A stretch of 64,000 nt of DNA, from contig CP075493.1 in assembly GCA_021613535.1 (NCBI GenBank), forward strand, positions 1,674,001 through 1,738,000. The letters are read 5' to 3'. Positions 11,301 to 24,112 of the stretch are shown piece after piece. The notes beneath the pieces were generated by a model that was not told the origin of the DNA, searched no databases, and saw only the letters and a program-made list of their open reading frames with translations. Origin of the DNA: Adineta vaga (taxonomy: Eukaryota; Rotifera). Position numbers and translations under genes: made by a program. How positions within the stretch are numbered: position 1 is the first letter of the stretch; each line of letters opens with the position of its first letter.

Positions 11301-14300
11301 TTGAACAATTTGAACGTGCAATGAACGATGAAGAAATGATTAATCATCGAGATGGTTTTGTTCTTGTTCTTTTTTTTGTATGTGTGTAGTTCTATCGATC
11401 AGTAGAAAAGATCGATTTGCAAATCATAACAGTTCTTTTCCGCCTAGATTATAGTCATGCGTGCTTCGATCAAGACTGAACTCTTTTGCACTATCTTGGA
11501 AATTTAATCCAGACATAGTAGTCTATATATCCGGAAAGAAAGACTCGATTTTTCTTATTCTTCTTCTTCTTTTTTTTCTATCTAATAAAATAACAATAAT
11601 GGGGAAAAAAAGGAGAAAATGACTATTTCATTATCATTGAGTTTGATCTAAACAAGCATCTAGAGTCAATGCCATTCAAATCATTCGCCGGAACTAGCCT
11701 CTTCGACTTTCTCCGGGTGATAGGCACATTTTCTTCTTTGTAGACAAGTGTTTCGTTCATTTCGCGTCTGTCATTTTTCTCAATATTATAGTTTATTCCA
11801 AGAAATATTTATAATTCTTGGTAGAAATTGTTATCTTTTGTATTCTTCTATAAACTTTTCGAACCAATTTTTCAAATGTTTGTATGCGAAGCATATACTT
11901 GACAGATGTGTGTGATGAAAAAAATATTAAGGAAAGAAAAATACCTACATAATAAAAGAGGAAGAGGGTTTTTTCTTTTGAAAAAAAGCTCTTCGAAAAA
12001 AGAAATATTCAATTGATGGATAGAATTACTCTTGTCTTTCAAGGAGTTTATTTTAGTTTTTTTTTATGAAAATTTATCAATCGCTTCAAATTTCAGGAGT
12101 TTAAGATAAAATTTAAATGACACAAAAAGAACGAGAGAGAGAAAGAAATTGAACAATTAAATATTCATTTCGACACCATATTTTGTCAGCGCAGCGTAGT
12201 TTGTTATACATGTAATTTGGAATGAAAACCTTGAGAATGCATTTTATTATTTATATATATCTAATGACATGTCAAATTCTGTTGTTAGTTATAACAGGTC
12301 TTTAGACGTCTTTCCCTTCTTTTTTCCTTCCGTCGTCTCTGTTTCTCCCAAGAGTCTGTCTACGTCTCCGATGATAGTCTTAAAAAAATTATGACACGTA
12401 CGCATACATAACGAGGAGACAGAGAGAGAAGAGAGCGAATAACCACCACTACCACTACTATTACTACCACCGTCCTATATTCGTGTAATGATTTCCTTGC
12501 TTGCTTGCTTTCTTTCTCGCTGTTCTCCAAGGACGGTCGTCGAGGCGCTCTTAAAGCTCATTCTGCACATATTCACTCGTTGTACTTGTCCTTCCTCTGT
12601 CTCTGTATATTTACACTCGAATATCGTAAGAAGTAAGTCATTTTACTATTCTTAGTGTGTTCATAGAATCACAATACAATGTTGTTTTAACATACATACG
12701 TAGTGTTTCACAGTTTATGTCAGAAGAGCAAAAGAAGCAAAACGAAGAATAGAAAAATATATGAACAAATAGAAACTAATTGTATTAATCCTTTAGATTA
12801 TATATATGTCACATTTTACTTGCTCGATTTCTTTTTCTTTTGCATTTTTGACTTGATGTTCACATTCTATCAGTCACTGTCATCGTTGTCCTTCGACCAT
12901 TCTAGGAGAGAGATGAAGGTTTCCTCTACCTTCTTCTGTATCATAATAAATATGAAATAAATGATGCGTATGTTCGAAATTGTCGTTACAGGAAGAAGAT
13001 GTTCAGATAAGTTTATTTATGATCATTAGAAGCAAATGATTCGATGAACAAGATAGATAGAAGAAACAAATTTATTCATCAATAGATACTCGAAAGAAAT
13101 TAGAAAGAATACATCTTAGTTCTAATTGCATCATGATCAAGTTTTTTTCGCCTCGATAATTGTCGTTGAAAAAGAAAAAGAAAAATTTGATTTCCGTTAA
13201 CATAATCATCATCAGCAGAAGAAGAAGAAGAAACAAAAAGGAGTTGGTTCAATTTCTTTTTCTTCTCTTGTCTTCATCTCATCATTTGATTTTTATCTAG
13301 CATGTTATATGAATATGTACATGAAGATGATGAATGTTGCGGGAATCGATTGAACATGAAAATGCTATTGTTATTAGATAAGCACATGATGAGGTGAATA
13401 ATTAGTTTTGAAGATAATAATGATGTTTCGACGAGCCTCATCATCTATTATATGTATATATATATATCGAAGACATTTTGTTTATCGAATCCCTCGATGA
13501 ACATGTTTCTCAATGACTACATGAGATCAGAATAAAAAAAAGAGAAGAAGAAGAAGATGAATAGTCGATTCTTTCATTTCATCGATCGATGAATGTACGT
13601 ATAGATCAACAAAATATTTCTTTATGTAATTGAACGTCCATACCCTCACAATACCCTTGAGATAAGTCTGTATGTAAATGTGTGACTAAAATGAAGACGA
13701 AGAAGAAACGACACAGAAGTTATGATAAGAAAATCTTTAAACATTATCTTTTGTCTGATGATATTTTCATTATCGAATGATAACTATTCTGAGAAATTTT
13801 TATTAGCCTTTTGACATCAGTTTTTATTTTTTAACTTTCAAATCTAATTGTATAATCTTGATGCTTGTCAAGTAGAACAATAGTTAATCTGCATGTTCTC
13901 TTTCTCTTTCACACACTCTTCAGTTCACATATTTGCTTTGAAGCATCGAGATAAGAAATGACAGACTTCGTTAAAAAAAACTAGCAACAGCCAGTAATTG
14001 CTTGAAGACATCGGATATACATTGGAGGTGAATGGATCATCGCTCTCTATCATCAGTAGGAGATTTGATGATGCGATTGCGTCTGGTAATACACGTCTAA
14101 GGAAAGGTCATTTACTTTATATTCGGATGCTTTTGTTTTTCATCATTACTCGTCTTCTGACGTTTTCATTGATGATAAAACAAGATGAAAGATAGATTCC
14201 ATTCTTTCTCTCTCTCTCTCACTCTCATTTTTTCAAACACAACTGATAAGCCAACATTGTTAATATGTTTATGTATATGAAATATTGACACGTCTCATTT

Positions 14301-15654
14301 TTATTATAGATATACATGAAGGGTAAAGTTCTGAAGAATTGAGATACAGCTGACGCACATTCTTCTTTGTCGTTTCTTTTATATTGCTCTCTTCTTTTTG
14401 TCTCCGTGCTCTTTTTTTTGATGATTACGGCTTTGAGGACACTCATCGTTTTATATATAGACCGCAAGCACGTATTTTCGAAGGTTTTCTTTTCTGTCTA
14501 TCTCTAACCGCTTTTGCTCCAATTAGATCGAAGCAAACATAGGTAATTATCGTCATCAATGATATTAAATGTATGCGCCTATTTATTAACGACAGGTGTC
14601 ATACATAATCATCGTAAAAAACAAAAAAAGAGACCTGTTTTGATCAATAAGAAAAATTGTGACAGTTAGGGAGAAAAAAAGAGAAAAACCTCTATTGGTG
14701 TTAGAAAAAAAATCAAGATAAAAGGCATTGATAAATCATTGTCCAGATGATTTAGCCTCGAGACGGCGTCATTACAAGGTTTCTTTCTTTTTCTTCTTCT
14801 TGTACGTTTTTGTTTAACAATGAGACAAACAAATGTGAAAATTAGACAGTGGCAGATAGATCATCAAGAAACCTAGATTAACTATCATTTGACAGCTTGA
14901 TAGTTGTTTTATGGAGGAAGATGATCTATCTTTTCATCGCTGCTGTCTTATTTTGACTACTGGAGACAGATATCTTCTCAAAGCCTTTTGTGGTTTGTGT
15001 ATTTTCTCTCGTTTTTATGCGAGGGTGTTTGTGTGCATCTTCCTTTCTCTTTTCTTCTCTTCACTTGTTGAGATGAGAAGGTTGTCTGATGTCCAGACCA
15101 AAATAACGTAAGAAAGAAAAGAAGCAACACTTATAGACAAAAATGCATTATAAGTATTCGTTTTTTTGACGTGTATAACGGGTAATAGAGGGTAAAAAGT
15201 TGAGAGAAGAGAAGGAGAAAAACGAGAGAAGAAGAAGAAAAGAAAAAAAAAGAGAAGAAAAAATTATTCTCTTTCTATTAGTCTCTTTTTTTCTGTTCGT
15301 TTACGTATGTTGGTTTGTAACCGCAATAAACCACCACTACCACCACTAACATCATCACTACTCTGAATACAATCGTAACCACCATCAGCGAGAGAACGTC
15401 GACGTAGCGTCGGCAGCATCGACGACGGCAGCACCTAGCGCATTTTTTTCTCTTTCTCTTCTATGCATCCATTATGTAAAATACGTTTCTCCTCACATTC
15501 ACATATTCGTGTTAGCAGTCGAAGAAAAAAAAAAGAGAAAAGAATGGAAGAAATGGAAAGAGAGTATCTACCAACTTTCCCCCCCATTACTACTAACGGC
15601 AAAGTTTTTGTTTACAATAACTGACGACAACGACGAGTTGGGAAGAGAAACAAG

Positions 15655-15681
15655 TTTTTTCTTCTTCTTCTTCTTCTTCTC
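15655..15681. repeat. (TTC)n pyrimidine run
   Basis: Repeated TTC/CTT triplets lie in a pyrimidine-rich tract, with (CAT)n following at about 15760-15777. Both sit just upstream of a splice-donor-like site at 15799, in a probable 5' leader region. Confidence 0.75.
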
Positions 15682-16656
15682 TTGCGTCGTCTTCTTTTTT
15701 CACTACTCTCCTCACCTTCAATTTTTAATTTTCTTCTCTTTACCTGTTCCATCTACCTTCATCATCATCATCATCATCGTCAACATCACTATCGATAGGT
15801 AAGGTGGACTGTTTAAACATATATTAGAAGGACAAGTATACCACTTATGCTTTCACTTTTTTTAGCTGCTTATTTTTCTCTTTCTTTCTTTCTTTGCTCC
15901 CTTGTTCTCCTGAGCTCTCGCGCTCTCTCTCTCTCGTTTTGTCTCTCTCATCATTTAATCACTCCGATCGACAATCTCTTCAAATGTTTTACTCAAGCAT
16001 ATGTATGTTTTGTTTCTCAAATGTTACCCGTTCTCCCAGTATGCTCTGAGCGTATGTTTCTTCTGACTGTGTCGATGTCGTGTTGACTAAGAATAATAAT
16101 CGAATCGTAATCAATATACCGAAATATGACTAATCTCGATGAGGCAAGAAATGAGCAATACAAGATGCAAAGGCTGATTACTCATTGATGTTTCTCAAAG
16201 TGTTGGAGAAGAAGAAAAAAAACCCAGGAAGGACGATATCGAGTAAAACAGCAAAAGAGAAACAGAGAAACAGAGAGAGAAAACTAGTGGTCAGAACACT
16301 CGTATACATAGACATAAAATTATTCTTATATTTTCCAGACGCATAAATCTAAAGATTGTTACATCATCAGATATCTTAACATATACGTATAGTGAGATAG
16401 TAAGCAATAGTGTATATTCAGTTTTTTAGATTGTTTTCTTCTTCGTCTTCTTCTCGGTTTTCTCTTTCTTTTCTTTCCATTAAGAAGTTATTATTCATTT
16501 AAGCGATAAAAAGATGTTTTCGTCCGATTAGTAATTGTTTTTCTTGTTATTCATATTTCAATGATTATTTTTTCTAGATTCTGTTTATCACTCGGTCCAA
16601 AGATCGATATTTATAGTCTATTCTTCTACTAGTTCAATTAATATATATTTGTGCAG

Positions 16657-16693
16657 ATAGCTGTCACTTATAGTCAACATTTCTTCATTCTAG
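16657..16693 (+). other. Probable non-coding 5' leader exon of the LRR-like gene
   Basis: The 37 bases are bounded by a good acceptor (TTTGTGCAG) and a strong donor (GTAAGAT). A further acceptor (TATATTTAG, ending 16783) lies 27 bases before the ATG at 16811. The arrangement predicts a spliced leader exon joined to the coding exon at 16784. Intron size (90 bases) is normal here. No transcript evidence is available. Confidence 0.5.
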
Positions 16694-16810
16694 GTAAGAT
16701 AAAGTCCATTTCGTTTTTTGACAAAAAACAACACCAAGAAGAAACATTTCGTCATCTAATATCTTTTTCTCTTGTATATTTAGCCTTCGATCCCAAAGAA
16801 TTCAAAACAA

Positions 16811-19232
16811 ATGTTGCGCACAGCGTTATTATCTTTATTCTTATTGGTATCATTAACAACATCAACATCAATTATTCGACGAAAAATTTCTCGTCGACAA
16901 GCAGATTCTTCCTACTGTCATGCTATTGATGGATTTGAATGTAAATGTTCACATTATCGTGTAACATGTACAAACGAGCGTGCATTCAATGCTCCAATAA
17001 TAATATCACAAGATGAAAAAAATAAATATCAATCGGTTGAATTGGTTATATCTGCCATACAAGATGTTCAAGTTGATGATCGTACATTTGAACCAGTCAA
17101 AGAATTATATAAACCAGACACTGATAATGCTGAATTTCGTGTAAAATTCGAAAAATTTACTGCTCTTCGTTTATCATCACCTGGCTTATTTAATCGTGTC
17201 TTTCCCGATAGTTTACCATCGAATGCACGAAAACATATCGTAAGTGAAATCAAATCGCTTTTTCTTCTCATTGTTTGTTTTCATTTGACTAGGCATTGGA
17301 AATTTATAATCCCGATGTTCCACCTCATGATGATGTACACTTATTTCAAAATTTACAAGCTGATTCATTGGAACTTTATGCATTATATCCATTTCATGGT
17401 ACATTTCAACAAATTTTCGATGGTGCAAACATCAAATATTTACGTTTAAGTGGTGGCGAAATCCGAACGGATGTTTCTCAACCATTCTCAGGCAATATTC
17501 ATCGTTTGGAATTAGCTAAACAAGCGAATACATTGAGCGTACGAAACTTTCCGGTATATCCAGCACATGAAATGATTATCAACGCTTTTTATATCAGTGA
17601 ATTTAATAATGAAAATCCACCCAATTATGATAATTTAGGTGAATTACGTGTTCATAGTATCGAAAATATTCCAGCTGGTGCTTTTCGTCAATATCCAAAT
17701 ATTCATACATTATCTGTTCATAGCGACAAAGAGATTGATCCACATGCATTTGATGGTTTAGATCGTTTAGAAAAATTGATTATTAAAGATTCCAAAACGA
17801 ATATGGAACATATCAATAATTTACCCAATGTGAAAGAACTCGAAACTAACATCGAAAAATTAGATGCAAATTTACAATGTAAATTAATTGAAAAATTAGC
17901 TAATGGACAAGTTGCTGTTCAAGGTAAGATATTTGTTGTTGTTGTTTTTTTTTGTCTTCGCTAATATCTTGTTTAAATGAATTGAATTTTAGCTATCCCA
18001 AATGGTCGCGAGTGTACATGTGTAGCTGCATATTTGGATACAGCTGCAGGTCGAGCACCATGTGATGCACAGGATTGTGACCAGTCATCATGTAATGCCA
18101 TTAAAAATAGTTATAATGCGGAAACACGTCAATTTACACCTCCACCACCTATTCAACGAGCGGATGGTACAGATGCTTTACGTCAACGTGAACCACGTTT
18201 ATATACAGCACCATTTCAAGTTTCACGACAAGATCAAGAAAAATTAAATCAAGGTTTACCACCTCCAACACAACCACCACAAACAGATGAGGGTGAACAA
18301 CGACCTGATCAAGATGGTGATAGTCAATATAATCCAGATCGTCCACAAGGTAAGTTCAAAGCAAAATAGTAGTAGTAGTAGTTGTTGTAGATCAAGCTTT
18401 CTCAGCTGTAGAAATTGCTAGTAATTAGAAAGACAAAATAAATAAATAGAGATGTTTTTTTTCTCCTTCGATAACGTTTGATGGCATTTATCCTTCATGG
18501 TCTACTTCGCTTTCTTCGGATCGTATTGATTATGTGAATAAACATTAGAGTAAAAATTTAGATTCCTATCCATCATATGTAGATTATTATGGACATAAGG
18601 AATCAACTTTCGGTCCTAACGATCAGGAAGAACCAAAATGGGATTATCTAGATTCTTATGGAGTAACAACAAAAAAGAGTGATATTGATTATTGGAATGA
18701 TCCTGTTATTGAAACTACTACAAATGTCATACAAAATCCATTCGTTGACGGTATAAAGCTATCAGAAAATGATAAATACATATATACAACACTTTCAGCT
18801 TTTATGACTTTTCATAAAAATGAAATCAAGAGCTGAATATTGATTACACGATCGCTATTCTGAACATTTATGGTTTTTGCTTTTTGCTCTTGAAAATACT
18901 TTTTGTATCGATATATAAATATGAATTTTTCTATTTTAGAATCGCGCGATGAATATGGTTCATCTTCTGTTCCAAGTGAAAATCAACCTGATACTAGTGA
19001 TAATTCAGGTGTCGTTGGTCCAATCGACGGAAGCTCTGGAAATGGAACTGATACAAGTGGACCTGGAAAGAGAAAAATGAGTTGGCTACCAATAATCATT
19101 ATCATTGCAGCTATTGTTGCACTTCTTCTTATTGGTTTAATCTTTTTACTTATTCGTAAAAAACGTGCTAACAAAGGTTATAATCAAGCAGCAACAGGCG
19201 AACCAAGACCGGAAACTGGAGCTCGAGCATAA
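16811..19232 (+). CDS. Secreted LRR-like single-pass membrane protein
   Basis: The ATG at 16811 opens a signal peptide (MLRTALLSLFLLVSLTTSTS). A cysteine-bearing N-cap follows (YCHAIDGFECKCSHYRVTC), then an ectodomain with irregular leucine-rich repeat-like segments (IKYLRLSGGEI, HTLSVHSDKEIDPHAFDGL, LEKLIIKDS), a cysteine C-cap (RECTCVAAYL, CDAQDCDQSSC) and a Pro/Gln-rich stalk. A membrane helix (WLPIIIIIAAIVALLLIGLI) and a short basic tail end it. Exons are 16811-17239, 17293-17923, 17993-18349, 18562-18750 and 18940-19232; the last three junctions are all phase 1. The layout fits a cell-surface recognition or adhesion protein. I cannot name an orthologue, and the LRR call rests on pattern only. 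Confidence 0.75.
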
Positions 19233-20514
19233 ACTTCTCGTTTTTAAATTTTGTTTACAATTCTTTGTCGTTTCGTCTTGTGTTTTGTTTCGTTTCATTT
19301 CATTTCTCCTTCTTTTCTCGTCGGTGTTCCTCCGCACTTTAAGCAAGAGCAAGTATTATTATTATTATTATTCTTATTATTATTGAATCGAACATTCTAT
19401 TAGCTTAGTATACAAAACAAGAAAAATCGAACTAGACGATACATCATGTGCGTGTGTGTGTGTGTATTTTCGATCATTCTTATCGAAAGATTTCTATCTA
19501 TATCTCTATCTTCGTATTCATATTCACGTGATGAATTTTTGTGCTCTTTCGTGTCTATATTTCATTCAGGCTTTTTGTTTTGTTAAAATAGAAAAATATC
19601 GTTTCTTCTTCTCTCTCTCTCTCTTGTGGACATTCACACATTCATCAAGTATTTTGTTGTTGTCATTTCCTCTTACTAATACCTTCATCTTCTCCTTCTT
19701 TTTCGTACAAGAAAAAGTGTTTTATTCTAGATTAACTATTTCTATATTAAGTGTGCAAATGTGTCTGTATTTCTTGTAATTTGCTACTCTTTCTCTTTTC
19801 ATTCTTGATGTTTCTCAATTTTAATTTGGTTTGGTATTTTTTTAGCAAGTTTTAATTTTGTCGCTCTGTCTCTGTCTCTCTCTCTCTCTCTTTTTCAATT
19901 CACACGCACACAACATAACATGCTACTATTTCTTTTCTCTCTCTATAATTTTAAAATTTGTTATAAAGACAGGAGCAAAAAAAAAGAAAGAAAGAAATTA
20001 TCAAAAGTTCTTTATAGTTTGAGTGCGGAAATGAAACAAAAGAAGAACGAAGAATTGCATGACTAGTGATTTCCGAATTCACAGGAAAATATGCTTTCTA
20101 AGTACAACGAGAAGATCCTCTAAGCAGTCATTAGAAGAAAAACGTTTCTTTGTCTCTCGATTCGGAAATGATCAAAATCTCTAGAGATAAAATTGACTTG
20201 AATTTTTGACACAAATAGAAATAAACAGATCTTATTCATTGATAATTCGTAAAAGCAACTAATTCTCATTTTCATATTAATTAAATTCCCGTGATAATAA
20301 CGAAATAATCATTCTGTTCGATTATTTTTTGTCTCGATGTCCTTGAATTGTGATGAGATAAACATACATATACATGGATACACTCCTTGCTTTTTATTTA
20401 ACATAAACGTAGAAAAAAAAAGAATGGTAATAATTAGACATATTATCTTATCAAAAAAAGAGAAGAAAAAAAAATTACATTTAGAAAACGTGAAAAAATG
20501 CTTTGATATGTTGT
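19233..20514. other. 3' flank and intergenic low-complexity sequence
   Basis: The T-rich 3'-UTR-like sequence contains an ATT/TTA repeat (19354-19384), a GT run (about 19450) and a TC run (about 19872-19890). No supported gene is seen. Confidence 0.5.
19354..19384. repeat. (ATT)n microsatellite
   Basis: About ten ATT/TAT triplets with one C interruption, in the 3' flank of the LRR-like gene. Confidence 0.85.
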
Positions 20515-21695
20515 TCATGGCAATTGTAAATATTTCTTTTCATCATAGTATTCCTCGATTATATCATAGATTTGTTTGATGGTTTCAATGAACCGATTAT
20601 ATTGTTGTAATAAATCGTTTTTATGACCATGAAATATCACTTCATCTAATTGTTTTCGAGATGGTAATATACGAAAACCAACTTTGACTGAATTACGAAT
20701 TAAAAATCCATCTAAATGAAATGAAAAAAAAAGATTATCTTTAGAAGGTAAATTAAGTGGAACGTAGCAAAGTCCAATAACTAGTGTGACAGATATGGTA
20801 AGACACAAAACAAATATTTTTCATAAGAAACAAGGACATGCTTGTCTTTCTGTTTTTTTTTGATAAGATTTTTAATAAAAAAAACCTCAAAAACATAATG
20901 TATCATCAGAATTCGTAATTGGAAACGACTTTTTTTCTTCTCTTCTCATGGAATGAAATTAGTTCTAGTCGGAAACTGTCATTTCAAGGTTGTTGTTTTA
21001 GATCGAAAGAAAACAATGTTTTCTTCTTATTTACATGTCATGGTAAAATTCGTTTTTCTCTCTTTCTCTCGGAAATTTGAAACGTACGGTGATGAGATAG
21101 AGTTGCGTCATAACAACTCGTTGCAATCATTGATGTATGTTCTGTTAATGGTCGATCATTTAATGCTTGAAGAAATTGAATAATAAACAATAAAGCACGA
21201 TGAAGTCGTAATAAAGTTCGAGTAAAATTCGCTTCGGGATTTGTTTTGATTAAATTTTGTTCAGTTTCATAATCGATTGCATTTTGAATTGTATCGAAAT
21301 GTTTCGTTGGATTCTTTTTATCTTTATCAACATAAGTTTGAAGAATATTTAGTTTATCAACAACATCATCTTTAACAAATCGAAAGACACGACCGAGTTG
21401 ATCGAAAAATCTATTGTAAAGAAGAAAAAGAAAATGTGAATTTCTTCGGTTTTCGTTGTCTTTACTTTATTAATTCTCGATAACCATTGATATAATCCTG
21501 TGTACTTATCGGCGATTTTGGATTTTCAGGTTGAAGTAATGCTGATGTGAATGTATTATAAACACGTTGTACATCGAATCCATTCGATATGATATTTGGT
21601 TCGACAATATCTGTCGATCGACGTTCTCGTAGTTTGTCTGTCGACGAACTGATTAATGTACTTCCAGAACGTGAAGATCGGGATTCTTTATTCAT
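20515..21695 (-). CDS. CPTP: Ceramide-1-phosphate transfer protein (GLTP fold)
   Basis: This cytosolic lipid-transfer protein of the GLTP superfamily shuttles ceramide-1-phosphate between membranes. After a polar N-terminal extension (about 60 residues, Ser/Arg-rich) the spliced minus-strand protein reads INGYRELIKFFDQLGRVF, FVKDDVVDKLNILQ, TRTLLRLHRALLFIIQFLQA, SCYDATLSHHHGF and RNSVKVGFRILPSRKQLDE, and ends IEEYYDEKKYLQLP. The DDVVDKL acid/lysine pair, the two arginines of TRTLLRLHR and the His after the YxATL motif are the known headgroup-binding positions. The ending parallels the ...SLLDLP terminus of animal CPTP, favouring CPTP over GLTP. Two introns are inferred, one of 42-60 bases near 21420-21465 and one of about 370 bases near 20712-21078. 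The N-terminal extension is longer than in vertebrates. Confidence 0.85.
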
Positions 21696-22932
21696 TGTAC
21701 AAATTCACCGTATTTACCAAAACAATTAAAGAGAAAGTAAATGACGCAGAAAGAAAAAACGGCGCTTGATAAATATAATCAAGTTATTTTCACTACTACC
21801 AAGGTAAAAAGAATCACAACGAAAACGTTTATCATATAATATGATATATTTACATATATGTAATCTTTGTCATATTCAGTAGAAAATAAGCAAAGGTGTA
21901 TTCAGTCGAAAGTTCGCAATCATTCGTGTTAGATAATTTTACTTAGATTATTTGAAAGTAAATATTCATTGTATCATATTTTTCTTTGTCAAATTCCAAC
22001 ACGATATGGATATAAATAATCTCTCTGAATCGAAAGATATGAATGTTTGTACTTCAATGAAGAAAATAGATTCCAGGTTATAACATACTTTTGAAAATAT
22101 TTGATTTCTACATGTTATTGAGTATATCTTATCTCTCGAGTATATATATATGTTTGAAAATAAATAGATTATGAATGCTATTGAATAAGAGAAGAAAAAC
22201 AAGATCTATTTTCATTGAATATTTACAAGAAGAAAGATATTTTTATATTGAATTAGGAAATCATATGATCGAAATGATTAAATTTATTTAAATACTAAAA
22301 ATAGATTAGAATGTTCGTTCAATAGAATTCATTTTGTTCTTCAACATCGAACGATCTATGTCTTTCTTCTATCGGATGTGAAAAGAACATAATAATTCTT
22401 TCGTACTAAGATATACTTCAATGTAAATGTGTGTTTCGTATAGATTAGGTTATTTTAGTTGAATAAAAATGCATGAAAGTTTCTAATTACCTTGTATAGA
22501 TAATATATTAGAAGATTTTGATACATATATCTCGTGTTACTGTTAGAAATGAAAAGAACAAGATTTAGTTAGCTGTGATTTGTATGTGAATTCATGAACA
22601 ACATGTAGCTATATGCATGATTTACATTGAATTATGCTGAAGTTTAACTGTCTAATCGTTTAATTTCGCTTAGTTGATTCTCTTTTTCTATATCTTCTTT
22701 TTTGTATTACACATTATATTACCGTAAAAAGAATCCAGCTCATTTTCTTTCTTTCTTTCTTTTTTTCTCCTTTTCACTACCCATTTATCATTAGTATTCT
22801 ATTATCGTCGTAACTTGCAATAAGTTCATTTTCATTCAACATTCTACTAAACATTAACTTATGTAAGAAATTATACGACACAATCTAGGTTAACTTTCTA
22901 CATTATTGAAGATTATTCAATTCTTCTTCATT
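21696..22932. other. Intergenic region, no gene seen
   Basis: This very AT-rich sequence lies between divergent starts at 21695 (minus) and 22933 (plus). It has no protein-like frame. It includes a TA-rich patch (about 22138-22150) and a CTTT run (about 22747-22764). It presumably holds both promoters. Confidence 0.5.
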
Positions 22933-23578
22933 ATGGTTTTATTCTATGGTTTATTAGCTCTTGAAACAGCTAATAACACAATAAGTTCAATATCTGAACG
23001 TCGAAGTCAATCGAAAAAGTTCATTGTTTCTCAACATTCTACAGAACGAAAATCTTCATCTTCAAATTCATGGATTTATACGAAAGATTTACAAAAACAT
23101 ATTGATGAACATTATCTATTTCCTCGTACTTCAATGCCTGAAAGAATTTCACCAGAAAATTCTAATCGAAACAATTCATGGATCTATTCTCGATCAATTC
23201 ATAATCATATTGCTTATTCAGCATTGAAATTATCTTCATCAACATATTATCTATCAAATCAGGATCAATTTACCAGAAAACAATCGAAATATCACAAAAG
23301 ATCATCATCTTTGAAAACAAAACTAATCACAACAATAAAACATCAGTATGTACAATTCATTATGGATTTTATAAACTTATCATTACATTTGAAATTATTT
23401 TAGTTCTACAACTCCATTACAACCATTGAATATCAATCCAGATCCAATAACTAAAACTACAAAATTCACACGTTTACGTTCATTTTTTTCTTTACCATCA
23501 ACAAGTACATCGCCGATTTCAAATCAACAACCAAGATCATCATTTCTGTCACTGTCGAAACGAACTATAAAACTATAA
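22933..23578 (+). CDS. Small secreted protein with a duplicated NSWIY motif
   Basis: The first in-frame ATG, at 22933, gives a hydrophobic start (MVLFYGLLALETA) that can act as a short signal peptide. The frame is open 27 bases further upstream but without another ATG. One motif occurs twice: NSWIYTKDLQKHIDEH and NSWIYSRSIHNHIAYS, separated by about 42 residues. The rest is Ser/Thr/Lys/Arg-rich with mono- and dibasic sites (ERRSQSKKF, STERKSS). An intron from 23346 to about 23402 (GTATGT...TTTTAG) leads to a second exon ending at TAA 23576-23578, Ser/Pro/Thr-rich. I recognise no family. A secreted peptide precursor is one possibility. About 196 residues. Confidence 0.55.
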
Positions 23579-24013
23579 CATTGTAAAAAAAAACAATTTG
23601 ATATTAATTAAAACTGTCATGTATATCGTATGAATTCATAAACAATTATTAAATATCGATGTATATGATAGGCATCTTAGGAAACAAGAGCAACTTGATC
23701 TGGAAAGCACAAGACTGAGATATTCATGACACATTTGATAATTGACATGATCAATATTTATGATGAAAAGAAATAAGAATAATAGAAGACCTAGATAGAT
23801 TACAGTTTGATGCTTTCTGTTTGAAAAAAAAACAAGAATTCCTTCAGATGTTATTTGTCATTGATGATCATGACAGACTATACGAATGAAATTGGTAATA
23901 TAAGTCTTCCAAAAGAAATGATATCCAAGAAATTGAATCTTTAGAGATATTCAATAGGTTTCACTCGACAATTATTATCAAGAAAAGTTTTTCATTGAAT
24001 TATCTTATTGATT

Positions 24014-24112
24014 CATCTCGATGAATATGAATCATTCGGACAAATTTATCCGTCAATGATAAATCTAAGTTTTGTTAATATGACGTCAGCATTGTCTTTG
24101 ACATTCAATTGA
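24014..24112 (+). pseudogene. Possible fragment of an F-box-type gene
   Basis: One frame reads HLDEYESFGQIYPSM followed by INLSFVNMTSALSLTFN and a stop. It resembles the repeat-like middle part of rotifer F-box-type proteins as I remember them. There is no start and no continuation upstream in frame. Very short, so weakly supported. Confidence 0.22.

Larger units (their letters stand above)
8071..16656. other. Gene-poor 8.6-kb stretch with simple repeats and promoter-like patches
   Basis: No protein-like frame appears on either strand over 8.6 kb, although genes elsewhere in the window are under about 1 kb apart. The sequence is AT-rich with many homopolymer and CT/GA runs. Three patches have noticeably more CpG and less A/T: about 8760-8960, 12300-12640 and 15300-15500. 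Splice-donor-like ends occur after 12632 (AA then GTAAGTCA) and 15798 (GATAG then GTAAGG). The simplest reading is a long regulatory and 5'-UTR intron region for the LRR-like gene at 16811. A long non-coding RNA or assembly-specific insertion cannot be excluded. Confidence 0.45.

Noticed and set aside
15509-16086. Two plus-strand open frames in the pyrimidine-rich region
   Set aside because: Phe/Ser/Leu-rich products of TTC/CTT runs; no domain, and the region looks like promoter and leader sequence.
18149-18346. Minus-strand frame antisense to the LRR-like gene stalk
   Set aside because: Shadow of the Pro/Gln-rich coding exon on the other strand.
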